From contig NZ_CP027860.1 of the NCBI RefSeq assembly GCF_003015185.1, forward strand, positions 5,487,001 to 5,551,000: a DNA stretch of 64,000 nt, read 5' to 3'. Below the pieces are notes generated by a model. The model had not been told where the DNA came from and did no database searches. It saw only the letters and a program-made list of their open reading frames with translations. A program made the translations under genes and the position numbers. This DNA comes from Ahniella affigens (GTDB taxonomy: Bacteria > Pseudomonadota > Gammaproteobacteria > Xanthomonadales > Ahniellaceae). How positions within the stretch are numbered: the first letter of the stretch is position 1; every line of letters begins with the position of its first letter. Below are positions 1 to 9,610 of this stretch, in pieces.

Positions 1-6
1 ATCAGC

Positions 7-1041
7 ATGCGCTACGCGATGCTGTCCCGGCGCGGTCAGCCGGCCGCCTTGCTGGTCATGCAGAAGTTGCGCCTGGAAGCCGACCGGATGCAGCCAAAAA
101 AGCCGAGCGCGCAGGGCTTGCGTGCCCGGATCAAACAAGGTGCCCGCGAACTCGCGACGCGGCCACTGGAATCAAGACAAGTGCTGACGCTCGGCAACAT
201 GCTGAGTTATGGCCAGCACGGCTATTATCGGCATCCGGGTTTGTCACTGCCGGAGTTCTGGCATGGCGCCGCCGAAGCGATCTATCGCATCCGGCGTGCC
301 GAGAAGCTTGAAGGTGGCGCCGACTTTCAGTTGATCAAGGACCTGGTCGGCACAGATATCGAAGGCGCGACGGACTTGGTCGACTTCGGCTATCGCGAAC
401 TCGAAACCGAGCCGAACATGATGCTGACGCTCAATCCGGAATGGGCCAGTTATGCCGACTATCTGGCGAGCCTGGCGTCGAAGTACCGCAAGAATGTGCA
501 GAGCCGAATTCTGAAGCCATTCGAGCAGGAGCGCTTCCGGATCGGTGTGATCGCCAATCCGGGCGCTTCGGCGAAACGTCTTCACGAACTGTATCTGGCT
601 GTCCACGAGGCCCAGGATTTTCGCCCGTTCACGCTCCCGGAATCGTATTGGCGGGCGCTACCGCAGACGCTCGGCAAACGGGTCAGGGTCGTCGGACTTT
701 GGCTGGACGAACGGCTCGTCGGCTTTGTGGTGATGTTGAAGGATGTCGACGGCACGGTGTATGCCTATCACATCGGTTTCGACAAAGAAGCCGCTGGCGA
801 ATGGCCGATCTATCTGCGGCTGCTGCATGCCGCGATTGCGGAGGCCATCGAACTGCGTGGTGCCCGCATGTCGCTTGGCCGAACCGCACTCGAACCCAAG
901 GCCGCGTTGGGCGCCAAGCCGGAGCGCATGCTGGTGTATGCGCGCCATCGCCAGCCCTTGTTGAACAAGATGGTGCGGGGGCTGTTGGCCGGAATCGAGC
1001 ACGACGAGGCACCGGAGCGAAATCCGTTCAAGTCGACATGA
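7..1041 (+). CDS. GNAT/FemAB-like N-acyltransferase, probably 5'-truncated by the window edge
   Basis: 344 residues are visible. The reading frame is open back to base 1, so the true start may lie upstream. The C-terminal half (about residues 135-325) has the look of the GNAT fold of the Acetyltransf_6/FemAB-like group: a region around residues 225-240 (VVGLWLDERLVGFVVMLK) resembling the acyl-CoA-binding strands, then YHIGFDK and a late MSLGRTALEPKAALGA segment typical of this group. By family it should transfer an acyl group to an amine acceptor, but the substrate cannot be read from sequence. No signal peptide or membrane segment is visible, so it is probably cytoplasmic. It ends 55 bp before the PPK2 gene on the same strand; co-transcription is possible. 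Confidence 0.7.
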   Translation: MRYAMLSRRGQPAALLVMQKLRLEADRMQPKKPSAQGLRARIKQGARELATRPLESRQVLTLGNMLSYGQHGYYRHPGLSLPEFWHGAAEAIYRIRRAEKLEGGADFQLIKDLVGTDIEGATDLVDFGYRELETEPNMMLTLNPEWASYADYLASLASKYRKNVQSRILKPFEQERFRIGVIANPGASAKRLHELYLAVHEAQDFRPFTLPESYWRALPQTLGKRVRVVGLWLDERLVGFVVMLKDVDGTVYAYHIGFDKEAAGEWPIYLRLLHAAIAEAIELRGARMSLGRTALEPKAALGAKPERMLVYARHRQPLLNKMVRGLLAGIEHDEAPERNPFKST

Positions 1042-1096
1042 GTCAACATCACGTCGCACTGCGTCATCAATCAAGCATCCGTACGGGGAAGGCATC

Positions 1097-1876
1097 ATGG
1101 GCAAGCTGAAGAGAAAAGAATACGACGAACTGCTGGAGCCGCTGCAGGTGGAACTCTGCGAGATGCAGCGCTGGGTACAAGCTACGGGCCAGCGTGTGGT
1201 GGTGGTCTTCGAGGGCCGCGATACGGCCGGCAAGGGCGGCGCCATCGGTGTGTTCTCGCAAACCTTGAATCCGCGTGGTTGCCGCGTGGTCGCCCTGCCG
1301 AAGCCCACCGATCGCGAGCGCACGCAGTGGTATTTCCAGCGCTATGTCGAGCACCTGCCTGCCGCCGGCGAAATCGTGCTGTTCGACCGCAGCTGGTACA
1401 ACCGCGGCGGCGTCGAAAAGGTGATGGGCTTTTGCACGGACGCCGAGTACCAGCGGTTCCTGAAACAAGTGCCGGTGTTTGAGCAGATGCTGATCGACGA
1501 CGGCATTCTGCTGTTCAAGTATTGGTTTTCAGTGGATCAGGCGCAGCAAGAGGAGCGGTTTGCCGAGCGCTTGGATGACCCGCTGAAGCGCTGGAAGATC
1601 TCACCGATCGATTTGGCTGCGCGCAGTCACTACGACGACTACACCGCCGCGCGCGATGCATTTTTCAAGGTCAGTCACGCCCGCAAAGCTCCGTGGTTTG
1701 TGGTGGATGCCAATGACCAGCGCCGCGCGCGTCTAAATATGCTCCGACATCTTCTGGATAAACTACCGGATCATCAGGTGCCAGCCGACAAGCTGGAGTT
1801 TCCGCCGCTGAAGCGCAAGCGCTTGGGCAAGGACGAGGTGCAGGCCAATCACGAGGCGGTCCCGGAGCGGTTCTGA
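1097..1876 (+). CDS. ppk2: Polyphosphate kinase 2 family protein (PPK2)
   Basis: 259 residues, the usual size of a single-domain PPK2. These enzymes move phosphate between inorganic polyphosphate and nucleotides. A Walker A motif GRDTAGKG lies at residues 40-47 and the Walker B-like FDRSWYNRGGVEKVMG begins at about residue 96. The intervening TDRERTQWYFQRYVEHLP segment and the downstream lid region (DPLKRWKISPID) are also PPK2-typical. An AAGG ribosome binding site sits 5 nt before the ATG. PPK2 subclass (GDP- or ADP-preferring) is not determined. No signal peptide; cytoplasmic. It follows the acyltransferase gene by 55 bp and precedes a Ser/Thr kinase gene by about 150 bp. Confidence 0.93.
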   Translation: MGKLKRKEYDELLEPLQVELCEMQRWVQATGQRVVVVFEGRDTAGKGGAIGVFSQTLNPRGCRVVALPKPTDRERTQWYFQRYVEHLPAAGEIVLFDRSWYNRGGVEKVMGFCTDAEYQRFLKQVPVFEQMLIDDGILLFKYWFSVDQAQQEERFAERLDDPLKRWKISPIDLAARSHYDDYTAARDAFFKVSHARKAPWFVVDANDQRRARLNMLRHLLDKLPDHQVPADKLEFPPLKRKRLGKDEVQANHEAVPERF

Positions 1877-2027
1877 TCGGGCTAGCCCGTGCGCCCGTTC
1901 GCGGTCGACGTCTCAGACAGTACCCGGCGGTCGGAGCGATGATGTCGCCAAAACAATGCTTGCCGAATGATTCCGAATCACCCGTTTGGCCCTTGTTGTC
2001 AGACCTCGCGTTGGACATGATCCCCCC

Positions 2028-4829
2028 ATGAGTGGCAATCGCTCCGACCAACACGAGGACCCGACCCAGATCCAGCGCGATCTGGACGCTACCTCGTTGC
2101 CGCCGGTCGGACCGGTCGAGCCAACCCTCGGACCAGAAGCGACATCGATCAACCCGAGCAGCCAACCCAGCGCTGGCGGCGCCGCATTTGCCGCGCCTGT
2201 GCAGCCGGTCAATCTGATTGGCAGCGCGATCGGGCCCTACCGAATCCTGGCCGAATTGGGTACAGGTGGCATGGGTGCCGTGTTTCTGGCGGAACAGCGC
2301 GAGCCGGTCCGCCGGCAAGTCGCCCTGAAACTGCTTCGCGCCGGGATGGACAGCCAGGACTTGCTCGATCGGTTCCGGTCCGAAGGCGACCTGCTGGCGC
2401 GGATGAATCATCCGAACATTGCGCAGATTCTAGATGTCGGCGCGTCGCCCGACGGCCGCCTGTACTTTGCGATGGAATATGTGCCGGGCGTGCCGCTCGT
2501 GGAGTTCTGCAACCGCCGGGGAATCGACACCGCACACCGTCTGGAGTTGTTTTTGCAGGTCTGCGAAGGTGTTCAGCACGCGCATCAGAAAGGCGTGATC
2601 CACCGCGACCTGAAACCCAGCAACCTGCTGGTTGCCGATTACCAGGGTCAACTGTTGGTCAAAGTCATCGACTTTGGCATTGCCAAGAGCATCGATAGCG
2701 CCGGACGCGGCGATGTTGGCACCACCCAAATTGGTGTGCCGATCGGGACCCCGGCCTACATGAGCCCGGAGCAGGCCGCGGGCGACCCCAGCGCGATTGA
2801 TACCCGAACCGATGTCTATGCTTTGGGCGTGGTGCTGTTCAAGCTGCTGACCGATGAGCTGCCGATTCCGGCTGAGCAGATCCAGCGGGCCATCCACGGC
2901 GATCTGGCCCGCCTGCTGCGCGAAGCCAACGTCACCGCGCCAAGTCGGATGGTCACCGAGCTCGGCAAACAACCGTCGGCCGAATGGAAGCGGGCGATGG
3001 GTGGCGACTACCCCATGCAGGCGCGCAAACTGTCTGGGGACTTGGATTGGATCACGCTCAAGGCACTCGAGCGCGAGCGTGACCGGCGCTATGGCTCCGT
3101 GGGTGAATTCGGCGCCGACCTTCGCCGGCATCTGACTGGCGAACCAGTGCTCGCCAGTCCGCCTAGCCGGGCGTACCGGTTCCGCAAGTTCGTCGCGCGC
3201 AATCGCTTGATGGTGGCTGCTTCGGCTGCGGTCCTGCTGTCGCTCGTGATCGGCATCATCGGCACCACCGCCATGACCATCGAGGCGCGCGCCCAGCGCC
3301 TGCGCGCCGAAAAAGCGCTGGCCGTCGCTGAGAGTGAGCGCGCCCGCGCGTTTGCCAGCATGGACTTTCTCGAAAACATGATTGCAGCGCCGGATCCCTG
3401 GAACCTGCAGGGCCGACCCGAGACGGCACGTGATATTCGAGTGGTCGATGCGCTCCGTCAGGCCGTTGGCAAGCTCGATGCAAGTTTTGCGCATGATCCG
3501 GGCCTTCGCTCGGAAGTCGGTGTCTTGCTGGGGCGCACGCTGCGGCGTTTGGGCGACATGCAGCGCGCTCGCCAGACGCTCGAACAAGCGGTGGCAGATG
3601 CCCAGAAAGCCCATGCGGCCGACAGCCCCAAGCGGCTACAGGCCGAACTGGAACTGGCCTTGCTGAAAGTCGACCAGGGCGAATTCAAAGATGCCCAGGC
3701 CGAATTTGCCCGCCTGATGCCGCGTCTCGACGCCGGATTGGGCTTGCCCGAACAACTCGAAGAAGAGGCGCGTCGGAGCGAAGTGGAGATTGCCCGCGAG
3801 CTCGGCGACATCGACACCGCCGTCAGCCTCGCACGCCGAAATCTGGAATTGATGACCAAGCGCTTCGGGACCGATGGGCCGTCGGTCACCGGCGCCCGCG
3901 CCAATCTGGCCGACATGCTGGGTAGGAAGGGCGAATGGCAGGAGGCCAATGCGCTGATCGATCAGGCCTACCAGAGTGTGCTGACGCGCTATGGGCCAAC
4001 GCATCCCATCGTGATTGGCGTGCTGTCGAAGCAGGCCGATCTCGCCGCGCGCGAAGGCAAGTACGACGTGGCCGAACGGCGCTACCGGCAGGCGGCACAG
4101 AGCTCGGAGCAAGTCTTTGGCGCCGAGCACGAAGACACGCTCCGGCAATGGGCGCATGTGGCCATGACACTTTATGAGGCCGGCAAAGTTGCGAAGGCGA
4201 TCCCGTTGTTTGAGCGGGTGATTCCGCTTCGAACGGCGACTGCCGGCCCCGACAATCCAAACGTGCTGACCATGCGCAGCAACTACGCGCTGGCATTGCG
4301 GGCCGCTGGGCGCTTGGAAGAGGCCGAACGCGAGCTGAGCGATATTTATGAGCGTCGGCGCCGTGTGCTTGGCGAGACGCTGCCAGAAACCGCCAAGACG
4401 CTTGGGACGCTGGCCCTGGTGGTGCGTGATCGCGGCGATCTGGCCCGGGCCGAGGTGCTCTTGAGCCAGGCCGTCATCCTGTATGGCAAGGCGAACGGCA
4501 TCAACCACCCGGAAACGATCATGTTGGCGAGCAATCATCTCTCCTACTTGCGCGATCTGGGCGAACTCGACCGCGCGATCGCCGGTTATGCCGATCTGTT
4601 GCCGCGTGCCGAGGCGCATCTGCCACCGGGGCATTGGCATCTTGCCGCGATCCAGGCCAATTACGGTGTGGCGCTTGGGATGGCTGGCCGCTTCGACGAG
4701 GGCGAGGCGCTCATCAAGCAGTCGCTGGCCGAACTCGAACGCCAATTCGGCGCCGACGATCCGCGCAGCCAGGCGATCCGGAAGCGTCTCGAGACCTTGC
4801 AGCAACAGCGCCGGAAAGCCGGCCAATAG
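2028..4829 (+). CDS. Membrane-anchored Hanks-type Ser/Thr protein kinase with C-terminal TPR repeats
   Basis: 933 residues from the ATG at 2028; an upstream in-frame TTG at 1986 is possible but less likely. A low-complexity N-terminus (1-60) leads to a complete kinase domain: G-loop GTGGMGAVF (78-86), catalytic Lys101, HRD 192-194, DFG 215-217 and MSPEQ (245-249). A single transmembrane helix at about 393-417 places the kinase in the cytoplasm and the C-terminal part (about 420-933) in the periplasm. That part consists of repeated TPR-like units (for example around 3540-3660, 3900-4100 and 4250-4600), a protein-interaction scaffold. No sigma factor or phosphatase gene, a common partner of this architecture, is adjacent. 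The gene is convergent with purU. Substrates are unknown. Confidence 0.92.
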   Translation: MSGNRSDQHEDPTQIQRDLDATSLPPVGPVEPTLGPEATSINPSSQPSAGGAAFAAPVQPVNLIGSAIGPYRILAELGTGGMGAVFLAEQREPVRRQVALKLLRAGMDSQDLLDRFRSEGDLLARMNHPNIAQILDVGASPDGRLYFAMEYVPGVPLVEFCNRRGIDTAHRLELFLQVCEGVQHAHQKGVIHRDLKPSNLLVADYQGQLLVKVIDFGIAKSIDSAGRGDVGTTQIGVPIGTPAYMSPEQAAGDPSAIDTRTDVYALGVVLFKLLTDELPIPAEQIQRAIHGDLARLLREANVTAPSRMVTELGKQPSAEWKRAMGGDYPMQARKLSGDLDWITLKALERERDRRYGSVGEFGADLRRHLTGEPVLASPPSRAYRFRKFVARNRLMVAASAAVLLSLVIGIIGTTAMTIEARAQRLRAEKALAVAESERARAFASMDFLENMIAAPDPWNLQGRPETARDIRVVDALRQAVGKLDASFAHDPGLRSEVGVLLGRTLRRLGDMQRARQTLEQAVADAQKAHAADSPKRLQAELELALLKVDQGEFKDAQAEFARLMPRLDAGLGLPEQLEEEARRSEVEIARELGDIDTAVSLARRNLELMTKRFGTDGPSVTGARANLADMLGRKGEWQEANALIDQAYQSVLTRYGPTHPIVIGVLSKQADLAAREGKYDVAERRYRQAAQSSEQVFGAEHEDTLRQWAHVAMTLYEAGKVAKAIPLFERVIPLRTATAGPDNPNVLTMRSNYALALRAAGRLEEAERELSDIYERRRRVLGETLPETAKTLGTLALVVRDRGDLARAEVLLSQAVILYGKANGINHPETIMLASNHLSYLRDLGELDRAIAGYADLLPRAEAHLPPGHWHLAAIQANYGVALGMAGRFDEGEALIKQSLAELERQFGADDPRSQAIRKRLETLQQQRRKAGQ

Positions 4830-4830
4830 G

Positions 4831-4878
4831 GCGGGTAAGGAGGGTCTGAACGTCCGGAGTGGACGCAGTCGGGCCCGC
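4831..4878. repeat. Possible degenerate copy of a structured intergenic repeat between convergent genes
   Basis: The 50-bp gap between the kinase and purU stop codons contains GGGTCTGAACGTCCGGAGTG followed by GGACG and GGGCCCGCC. This resembles the GGGTCTGAAAGTCC / GGATGGACT core of the repeat at 59.7 kb and its relative at 48.9 kb. The similarity is partial and judged by eye. It could simply be a bidirectional terminator-like hairpin. Confidence 0.3.
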
Positions 4879-4879
4879 C

Positions 4880-5737
4880 TCAATAGAACACTACGGTCCG
4901 CAGGCCATTCAGCATCACACGATGCTCCGCATGCCAACGCACCGCCCGAGTGAGTACGACCGACTCGATGTCCTTGCCAATGCGCGCCAGCGTCTGGGCG
5001 CTCTGATTGTGGGCGACACGTTCGGTTTCCTGCTCAATGATCGGGCCTTCGTCCAGGTCCTTCGTTACATAGTGGGCAGTGGCGCCCACCACCTTGACCC
5101 CGCGGGCATGCGCCTGGTGATAGGGCTTCGCGCCTTTGAAACTCGGCAGAAAAGAGTGGTGGATATTGATTGCCCGGCCGGCCAGCTTTTGGCAGAGATC
5201 GTCGGATAGAACCTGCATATAGCGCGCCAACACCAGGAGCTCGGCCCCTGTCTGTTCGAACACTGCAAACAGAGCCGCCTCCTGCTCAGGCTTGTCGGCA
5301 CCCATTGGCAAAAAGTGGAACGGAATCCCGTACCACTCGGTCAGGCGCTGGTGATCGCGATGGTTGCTCAGGACGCCGACCACGTCGATGGGCAGCTCGC
5401 CCGACTGCCACTGGTGCAGCAAGTGGTTCAGGCAATGCCCAGGCTTGCTGACCGCGATCAGCACCTTCATGCGCCGATCGCGCCGGTGCAGATTCAAGTC
5501 CATGCCAAAGCGCTGCCGCACGGGGGCCAGCGCCGTCAGAAAATCATCGCGGGACTGAAAGTGCGCGCCGGTTGGCCGGAACACGGTACGCATGAAAAAC
5601 AGCCCGGTCTCCTCGTCGCCATAGTGCGAGCTCTCGGTGATGAACGCGTCGGCCGCGGCGAGCGCGGAGGCGACTGCGGCCACAATGCCGACCGCGTCCT
5701 GGCAGCGGATCGTGAGAATGAAATGCGGGGTACTCAT
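4880..5737 (-). CDS. purU: Formyltetrahydrofolate deformylase
   Basis: 285 residues from the ATG at 5737, matching the usual PurU length; longer upstream starts would add a non-homologous leader. It hydrolyses 10-formyl-tetrahydrofolate to formate and tetrahydrofolate, feeding formate to purine synthesis and balancing one-carbon pools. An N-terminal ACT domain (from about residue 4, ILTIRCQDAVGIVAAVASAL) is followed by a formyltransferase domain with MKVLIAVSKPGHCLNHLL, the catalytic-region INIHHSFLPSFKGAKPYHQA and GATAHYVTKDLDEGPIIEQ carrying the expected His and Asp. Cytoplasmic. The gene is monocistronic here, convergent with the kinase and divergent from the OmpA-like gene. Confidence 0.95.
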   Translation of the reverse strand: MSTPHFILTIRCQDAVGIVAAVASALAAADAFITESSHYGDEETGLFFMRTVFRPTGAHFQSRDDFLTALAPVRQRFGMDLNLHRRDRRMKVLIAVSKPGHCLNHLLHQWQSGELPIDVVGVLSNHRDHQRLTEWYGIPFHFLPMGADKPEQEAALFAVFEQTGAELLVLARYMQVLSDDLCQKLAGRAINIHHSFLPSFKGAKPYHQAHARGVKVVGATAHYVTKDLDEGPIIEQETERVAHNQSAQTLARIGKDIESVVLTRAVRWHAEHRVMLNGLRTVVFY

Positions 5738-5964
5738 GGCGAAACCGGCGTATATCTGACTATCGGCCTTCCTAGATGCCGGAACTTGCAGGCTGGCGCA
5801 AGCCCACAGATCCCGCCCGTTTGGCATAAGCGCGGGCGATCGACCGAGGGGCTGGCGCGGGAAAACTGCCTGAAGGCTGAAGCCAGCGCCGATCAATCCA
5901 ACGCCAGGCCGCGCCAGCGGCTACAATGACGGAATATCAACTTCATCCCGTTTGCGGAGTTCCG

Positions 5965-8262
5965 ATGCGTCGTTCTGTGTTGAGTCTTGCCATTGTCGGC
6001 GTGTTGTCCGGCCCCGTGTTTGCCCAGGTGGCTGATCCCACAAAACCGCAACCTGTCGACAATGCGGCGGTACCGCTGACGTACGTGGCCAGCAATGGCT
6101 GGGTCGGTCTCGGCGTCAATGACGACGGCGATGTACATGGCGAAGCCCGCGGCTTTTTTGGCGATAACGGCGAGCGTCTGTGGTCGGTCGAAGGCTGGCT
6201 GGGGCAGGCCGGTGCTGGCGGCGTCGGCGTTGGGTACCACTGGCTCTGGGGCGGCAAAACGCGGCAAGACACGATCGACAACCCGGATTCGGTGACGGTC
6301 GCCAAGGCTTTTGTCGCCGTCGACCAAAACGCGTTCGATGATCGCAAACTCGCCGTCGGCGTGGGCATGGAACGTGAGCATTGGTTCGGGAGTCTCTATC
6401 TGCAGGGTGGCCTGACGGGCCAACGGTTCCTGGACAGCAGCACCGTCACGACCACCAATCTGCTGACCGGCACTGATAACGGCCGTCCGTACCAGCAGAC
6501 CGAAACCATCAACACGCTGACCGAAGTATTCGAGAAGCCCTACGACGAGGGCGTGGGCGCCCGCATCGGTCGCTTCTTCGAGCCCGGCCTCGTGCGCGTC
6601 CAGGGTGGTCTCGACTACGAGCGTGGTGACTTCGATTCGGATCAGACTACGGTGTCGTTTGGCGTGGAGAAGTTTTTTAACGACAGCCGCCACAGCCTCG
6701 CACTGGACGCTGAATTCCTGGACAAGAACGGCCAGTTCGAAGTCGATCGCAGCGATACGCGCGCGATGCTGACCTGGCGCTACGAACTCGGCAAACGCCA
6801 CAACTTCCGTCCAGCCGAGCCGTTTACACAGGAAGAAGTCAAGCGGACGGTGGAGAAGCAGATCCCGGTTGACCCGATCATCGTCAAGAACGAAATCCAG
6901 ATGAACACGGATGCATTCTTCGAACTGGATCGCTCGGTGCTGACGGCGGCAGGCGAGGGCGCGCTGCAATCGCTGCTCACGGCGATGACCTCGGATCGTC
7001 GCGTCGGTGGTATCACGATCGTCGGCCATACCTGTGATCTGGGTCCGGACGCCTACAACCAAGCGCTGTCTGAGCGTCGCGCCAAGTCGGTGCAGGCGTA
7101 CCTGGAAGGTCACGGCGTGCCCGGCGCTGACTTGACTGCCACCGGCGCGGGCGAAAGCAGTCCGAAGTACCCGAATACACCTGCCGAGCGGCACCAGAAC
7201 CGACGCGTCGAAGTGAGCTTCCTGACGGTTGAGGAAAAGCTCGAGGAACAGCCGCCCAAGACGGTCAGCGAAGACATCGTCGAATGGAAGAAGACGCCGG
7301 TGAAAATGCCGGCGGCCTGGATCGAGCGCGCGCTCAGGAATCCGAGCGAACACAAGCGTACGGTCGATGTGTATCGGATTGAAGAGGTAAGCGAAAACCG
7401 CACACTCGGTCCGCGTGTGTTCCTGAACCGCGGTCCGGCAGCAGCGAACGACACCAATACCACGTCGCGTGGCACTGCCTCGAACATCAGCGTCCTCGCC
7501 AACGACACCGACCCGGATGGCGACGCCTTGACCATCACCACGGTGGGCAATCCGGCGAACGGCACCGCCGTCATCAGTGGTAGCAGTATCCGCTACACAC
7601 CGAATGCGAACTTCGTCGGCACTGACACGTTCAGCTACACGATCAGCGACGGTCGCAATGGCACGGCGACTGCAACGGTCACCGTGACGGTGCTCGACAA
7701 TCCGCCGGTGGCCGTGAACGACAGCGCCAACACGCCGTTCAACACGCCGGTCAGCCTGAATGTGCTGACCAACGACAGCGATCCGCAGAACGATCCACTG
7801 AGCGTCGTGTCGACCACGACCCCGGCCAATGGCGCCGTCACGTTCAGCGCGAGCGGCAATGTGACCTACACGCCAAACAGTGGGTTCTCAGGCGTCGACA
7901 GCTTCAATTACACGATTCGCGACAGTAATGGTTCGACGGCGCAGGCCACGGTGTCGATCACCGTCAGCGCGTTGCCGGCCAACCGGGCGCCGGTGGCCTT
8001 GGATGACTCAGCCATTGCGCTCGGCATGGTGTTTGTGCCGCTCGAAGTGCTGCTGAATGACAGCGACCCGGATGGCGACAGCCTGACCGTCTTGTCCTTC
8101 ACGCAGCCCGCCAACGGTTCGGTGATTCAGAGCAGCGTGCCAGGCGTGCTGCACTACCGTGCGAATCCAGGCTTCTGCGGCCTCGACACGTTCACCTACA
8201 CCATCAGCGATGGGCGTGGCGGCACAGCGACGGCAACCGTCACGGTGGACGTGCTCGATTGA
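5965..8262 (+). CDS. Exported OmpA-domain protein with three C-terminal tandem-95 Ig-like repeats
   Basis: 765 residues from the ATG at 5965, chosen because it gives a clean signal peptide (MRRSVLSLAIVGVLSGPVFA, cleavage near residue 20); the ATG at 5926 would add 13 residues in front. Residues of about 30-290 are rich in alternating aromatic/glycine strands and look like a beta-barrel. An OmpA C-terminal peptidoglycan-binding domain follows at about 310-425 (TDAFFELDRSVLT, GHTCDLG, ALSERRAKSVQAYLEGHGV, QNRRVEV). After a linker come three repeats of about 95 residues (about 490-765), each with an NDxDPxxDxL and YTPNxxFxGxDxFxYTI pattern. Most OmpA-family proteins end with the peptidoglycan-binding domain, so the adhesin-like tail is unusual. 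Confidence 0.85.
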   Translation: MRRSVLSLAIVGVLSGPVFAQVADPTKPQPVDNAAVPLTYVASNGWVGLGVNDDGDVHGEARGFFGDNGERLWSVEGWLGQAGAGGVGVGYHWLWGGKTRQDTIDNPDSVTVAKAFVAVDQNAFDDRKLAVGVGMEREHWFGSLYLQGGLTGQRFLDSSTVTTTNLLTGTDNGRPYQQTETINTLTEVFEKPYDEGVGARIGRFFEPGLVRVQGGLDYERGDFDSDQTTVSFGVEKFFNDSRHSLALDAEFLDKNGQFEVDRSDTRAMLTWRYELGKRHNFRPAEPFTQEEVKRTVEKQIPVDPIIVKNEIQMNTDAFFELDRSVLTAAGEGALQSLLTAMTSDRRVGGITIVGHTCDLGPDAYNQALSERRAKSVQAYLEGHGVPGADLTATGAGESSPKYPNTPAERHQNRRVEVSFLTVEEKLEEQPPKTVSEDIVEWKKTPVKMPAAWIERALRNPSEHKRTVDVYRIEEVSENRTLGPRVFLNRGPAAANDTNTTSRGTASNISVLANDTDPDGDALTITTVGNPANGTAVISGSSIRYTPNANFVGTDTFSYTISDGRNGTATATVTVTVLDNPPVAVNDSANTPFNTPVSLNVLTNDSDPQNDPLSVVSTTTPANGAVTFSASGNVTYTPNSGFSGVDSFNYTIRDSNGSTAQATVSITVSALPANRAPVALDDSAIALGMVFVPLEVLLNDSDPDGDSLTVLSFTQPANGSVIQSSVPGVLHYRANPGFCGLDTFTYTISDGRGGTATATVTVDVLD

Positions 8263-8446
8263 TGGTTGCCACGACACCGGCGCCCAGGAACTTTTGGCCG
8301 CGCCGGTCCGTCGAAACCATTGCTCAGGCCTGCCTCGATGGCTTGAAGCACGGTCGCCCTCTGTGCCTAAGACCCGGCCAAGGGCCTGAAGCGCTGATCT
8401 CATGAGCGCGTCTGCCGCCCGCTCGCTTGCATACCGGAACAACCCA

Positions 8447-9220
8447 ATGCCCCTACTTCGATCATTGCTCCTGACTTTATCTGTTGCCCTGGCTTTGACC
8501 AGCTGCAAGTCAATGCAAAGCCAGAGGGACCAAGCATTTGAAATCAAACGCGTTCATGAGGCGCTGGCACTACCGGCTGGTACCCAGAGACTGTTGATCA
8601 AGAATGATTTCGGCACGGTGTATGTCAAAAAGCTAAAAGACCCCGCCAGTCTTGGGGTGCACGCCGTAGTGCAAGTTGCGCCCGGGGTCCGAATGCCGCA
8701 GTTTCTGGTGCAGCCGGGTGATCGTCCTGGCAGCGCGCAGCTGTTGGTCCGTCCCGCGCCAGGGGACAAGGCGCCCATCCGCGTGGATTTGGCCGCTTAT
8801 CTGCCGCCCATGTACGAGATTACGGTCGAAACCAGCTCTGGCGATGTATTTGCGAAAAATGTGCGATCGGACCTCGCCGTCCGAACCGTGGGCGGCAATA
8901 TTGTCGCGACCAGTGCTGGACGCCTGCAACTTCACACCGTCGACGGCGTTATTCGGGCGACTCAGATTGGCGGCAAGTGGCAGGGTGATGCCAGTGTGCG
9001 TAGTGAACACGGTCTAGTCGAGCTCAGTATTCCGGATGACTCGCCTGCACGTCTGCAGGTCACCGCGCTTGGCGGCCTGCAGACAGACCTTCCGTCGCTC
9101 AAGCCGATTGGTGGCCACCAAGACCAATGGCAGGGCGCGCTGAACGCAGAAGGCGCGTTGCTGTCCTTGACCATTTATGCCGGTGGCGAAGCAATCGTTC
9201 GACGTTCAATTCAAGAGTGA
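8447..9220 (+). CDS. Putative lipoprotein with DUF4097-like beta-helix repeats
   Basis: 257 residues from the ATG at 8447. This start gives a lipoprotein signal with lipobox LTSC (Cys20), whereas the upstream ATG at 8402 would bury it. The remainder is beta-rich, with a repeated G-D-V/G-N-I pattern (VETSSGDVFAKNV, VRTVGGNIVATS, LHTVDGVIRATQ, VRSEHGLVELSI) characteristic of the DUF4097 putative-adhesin beta-helix. The mature protein should be membrane-anchored facing the periplasm. Function is unknown for the family. It lies 184 bp after the OmpA-like gene on the same strand. Confidence 0.7.
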   Translation: MPLLRSLLLTLSVALALTSCKSMQSQRDQAFEIKRVHEALALPAGTQRLLIKNDFGTVYVKKLKDPASLGVHAVVQVAPGVRMPQFLVQPGDRPGSAQLLVRPAPGDKAPIRVDLAAYLPPMYEITVETSSGDVFAKNVRSDLAVRTVGGNIVATSAGRLQLHTVDGVIRATQIGGKWQGDASVRSEHGLVELSIPDDSPARLQVTALGGLQTDLPSLKPIGGHQDQWQGALNAEGALLSLTIYAGGEAIVRRSIQE

Positions 9221-9610
9221 GTGCGTGACCCAACAGTGGTAGCTGACGCCGTGGCAATCGGGGGCACTCTTCGGATGTTGCGACGCAATATCCCGAAATC
9301 GCAGCGCCAGGCCACTTGCTGTGTTTCCGAATCGACGCTGCAGGTGCCCATAGCCTTCAAGCCGCCCCAAAGTCGGATTGATTCAGAGGTCGCCTCGTTG
9401 ACACCACCACCGGCAGGGTTCCACTGCATAAAAGTCTCTTCATATCAATAACCTGAGTCGAACTCAGCAACATCTGCAGTGCATGCGATGCCGCCGTGCG
9501 GGGAGGGCACGCGGTCGTTCGTGCCGTCACACCGCAAACGAGCCAGTTGCCGAAACAGTCTCGCCGCGTCATGATCGCAATCCTCGAAAACTCCGCCTCG
9601 GGACCGACGC
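9221..9610. other. Intergenic region, no gene recognised
   Basis: About 390 bp between the lipoprotein and the secreted 971-aa protein. Short open frames exist but none has a convincing start, ribosome binding site or family resemblance. It presumably contains the promoter of the downstream gene. Confidence 0.5.

Noticed and set aside
1986-2027. TTG start 14 codons upstream of the Ser/Thr kinase ATG
   Set aside because: No ribosome binding site and no conserved residues; the ATG at 2028 is simpler.
3636-4937. 433-codon minus-strand frame opposite the kinase TPR region
   Set aside because: Shadow of the TPR-coding strand; runs past the kinase stop into purU sequence without any domain.
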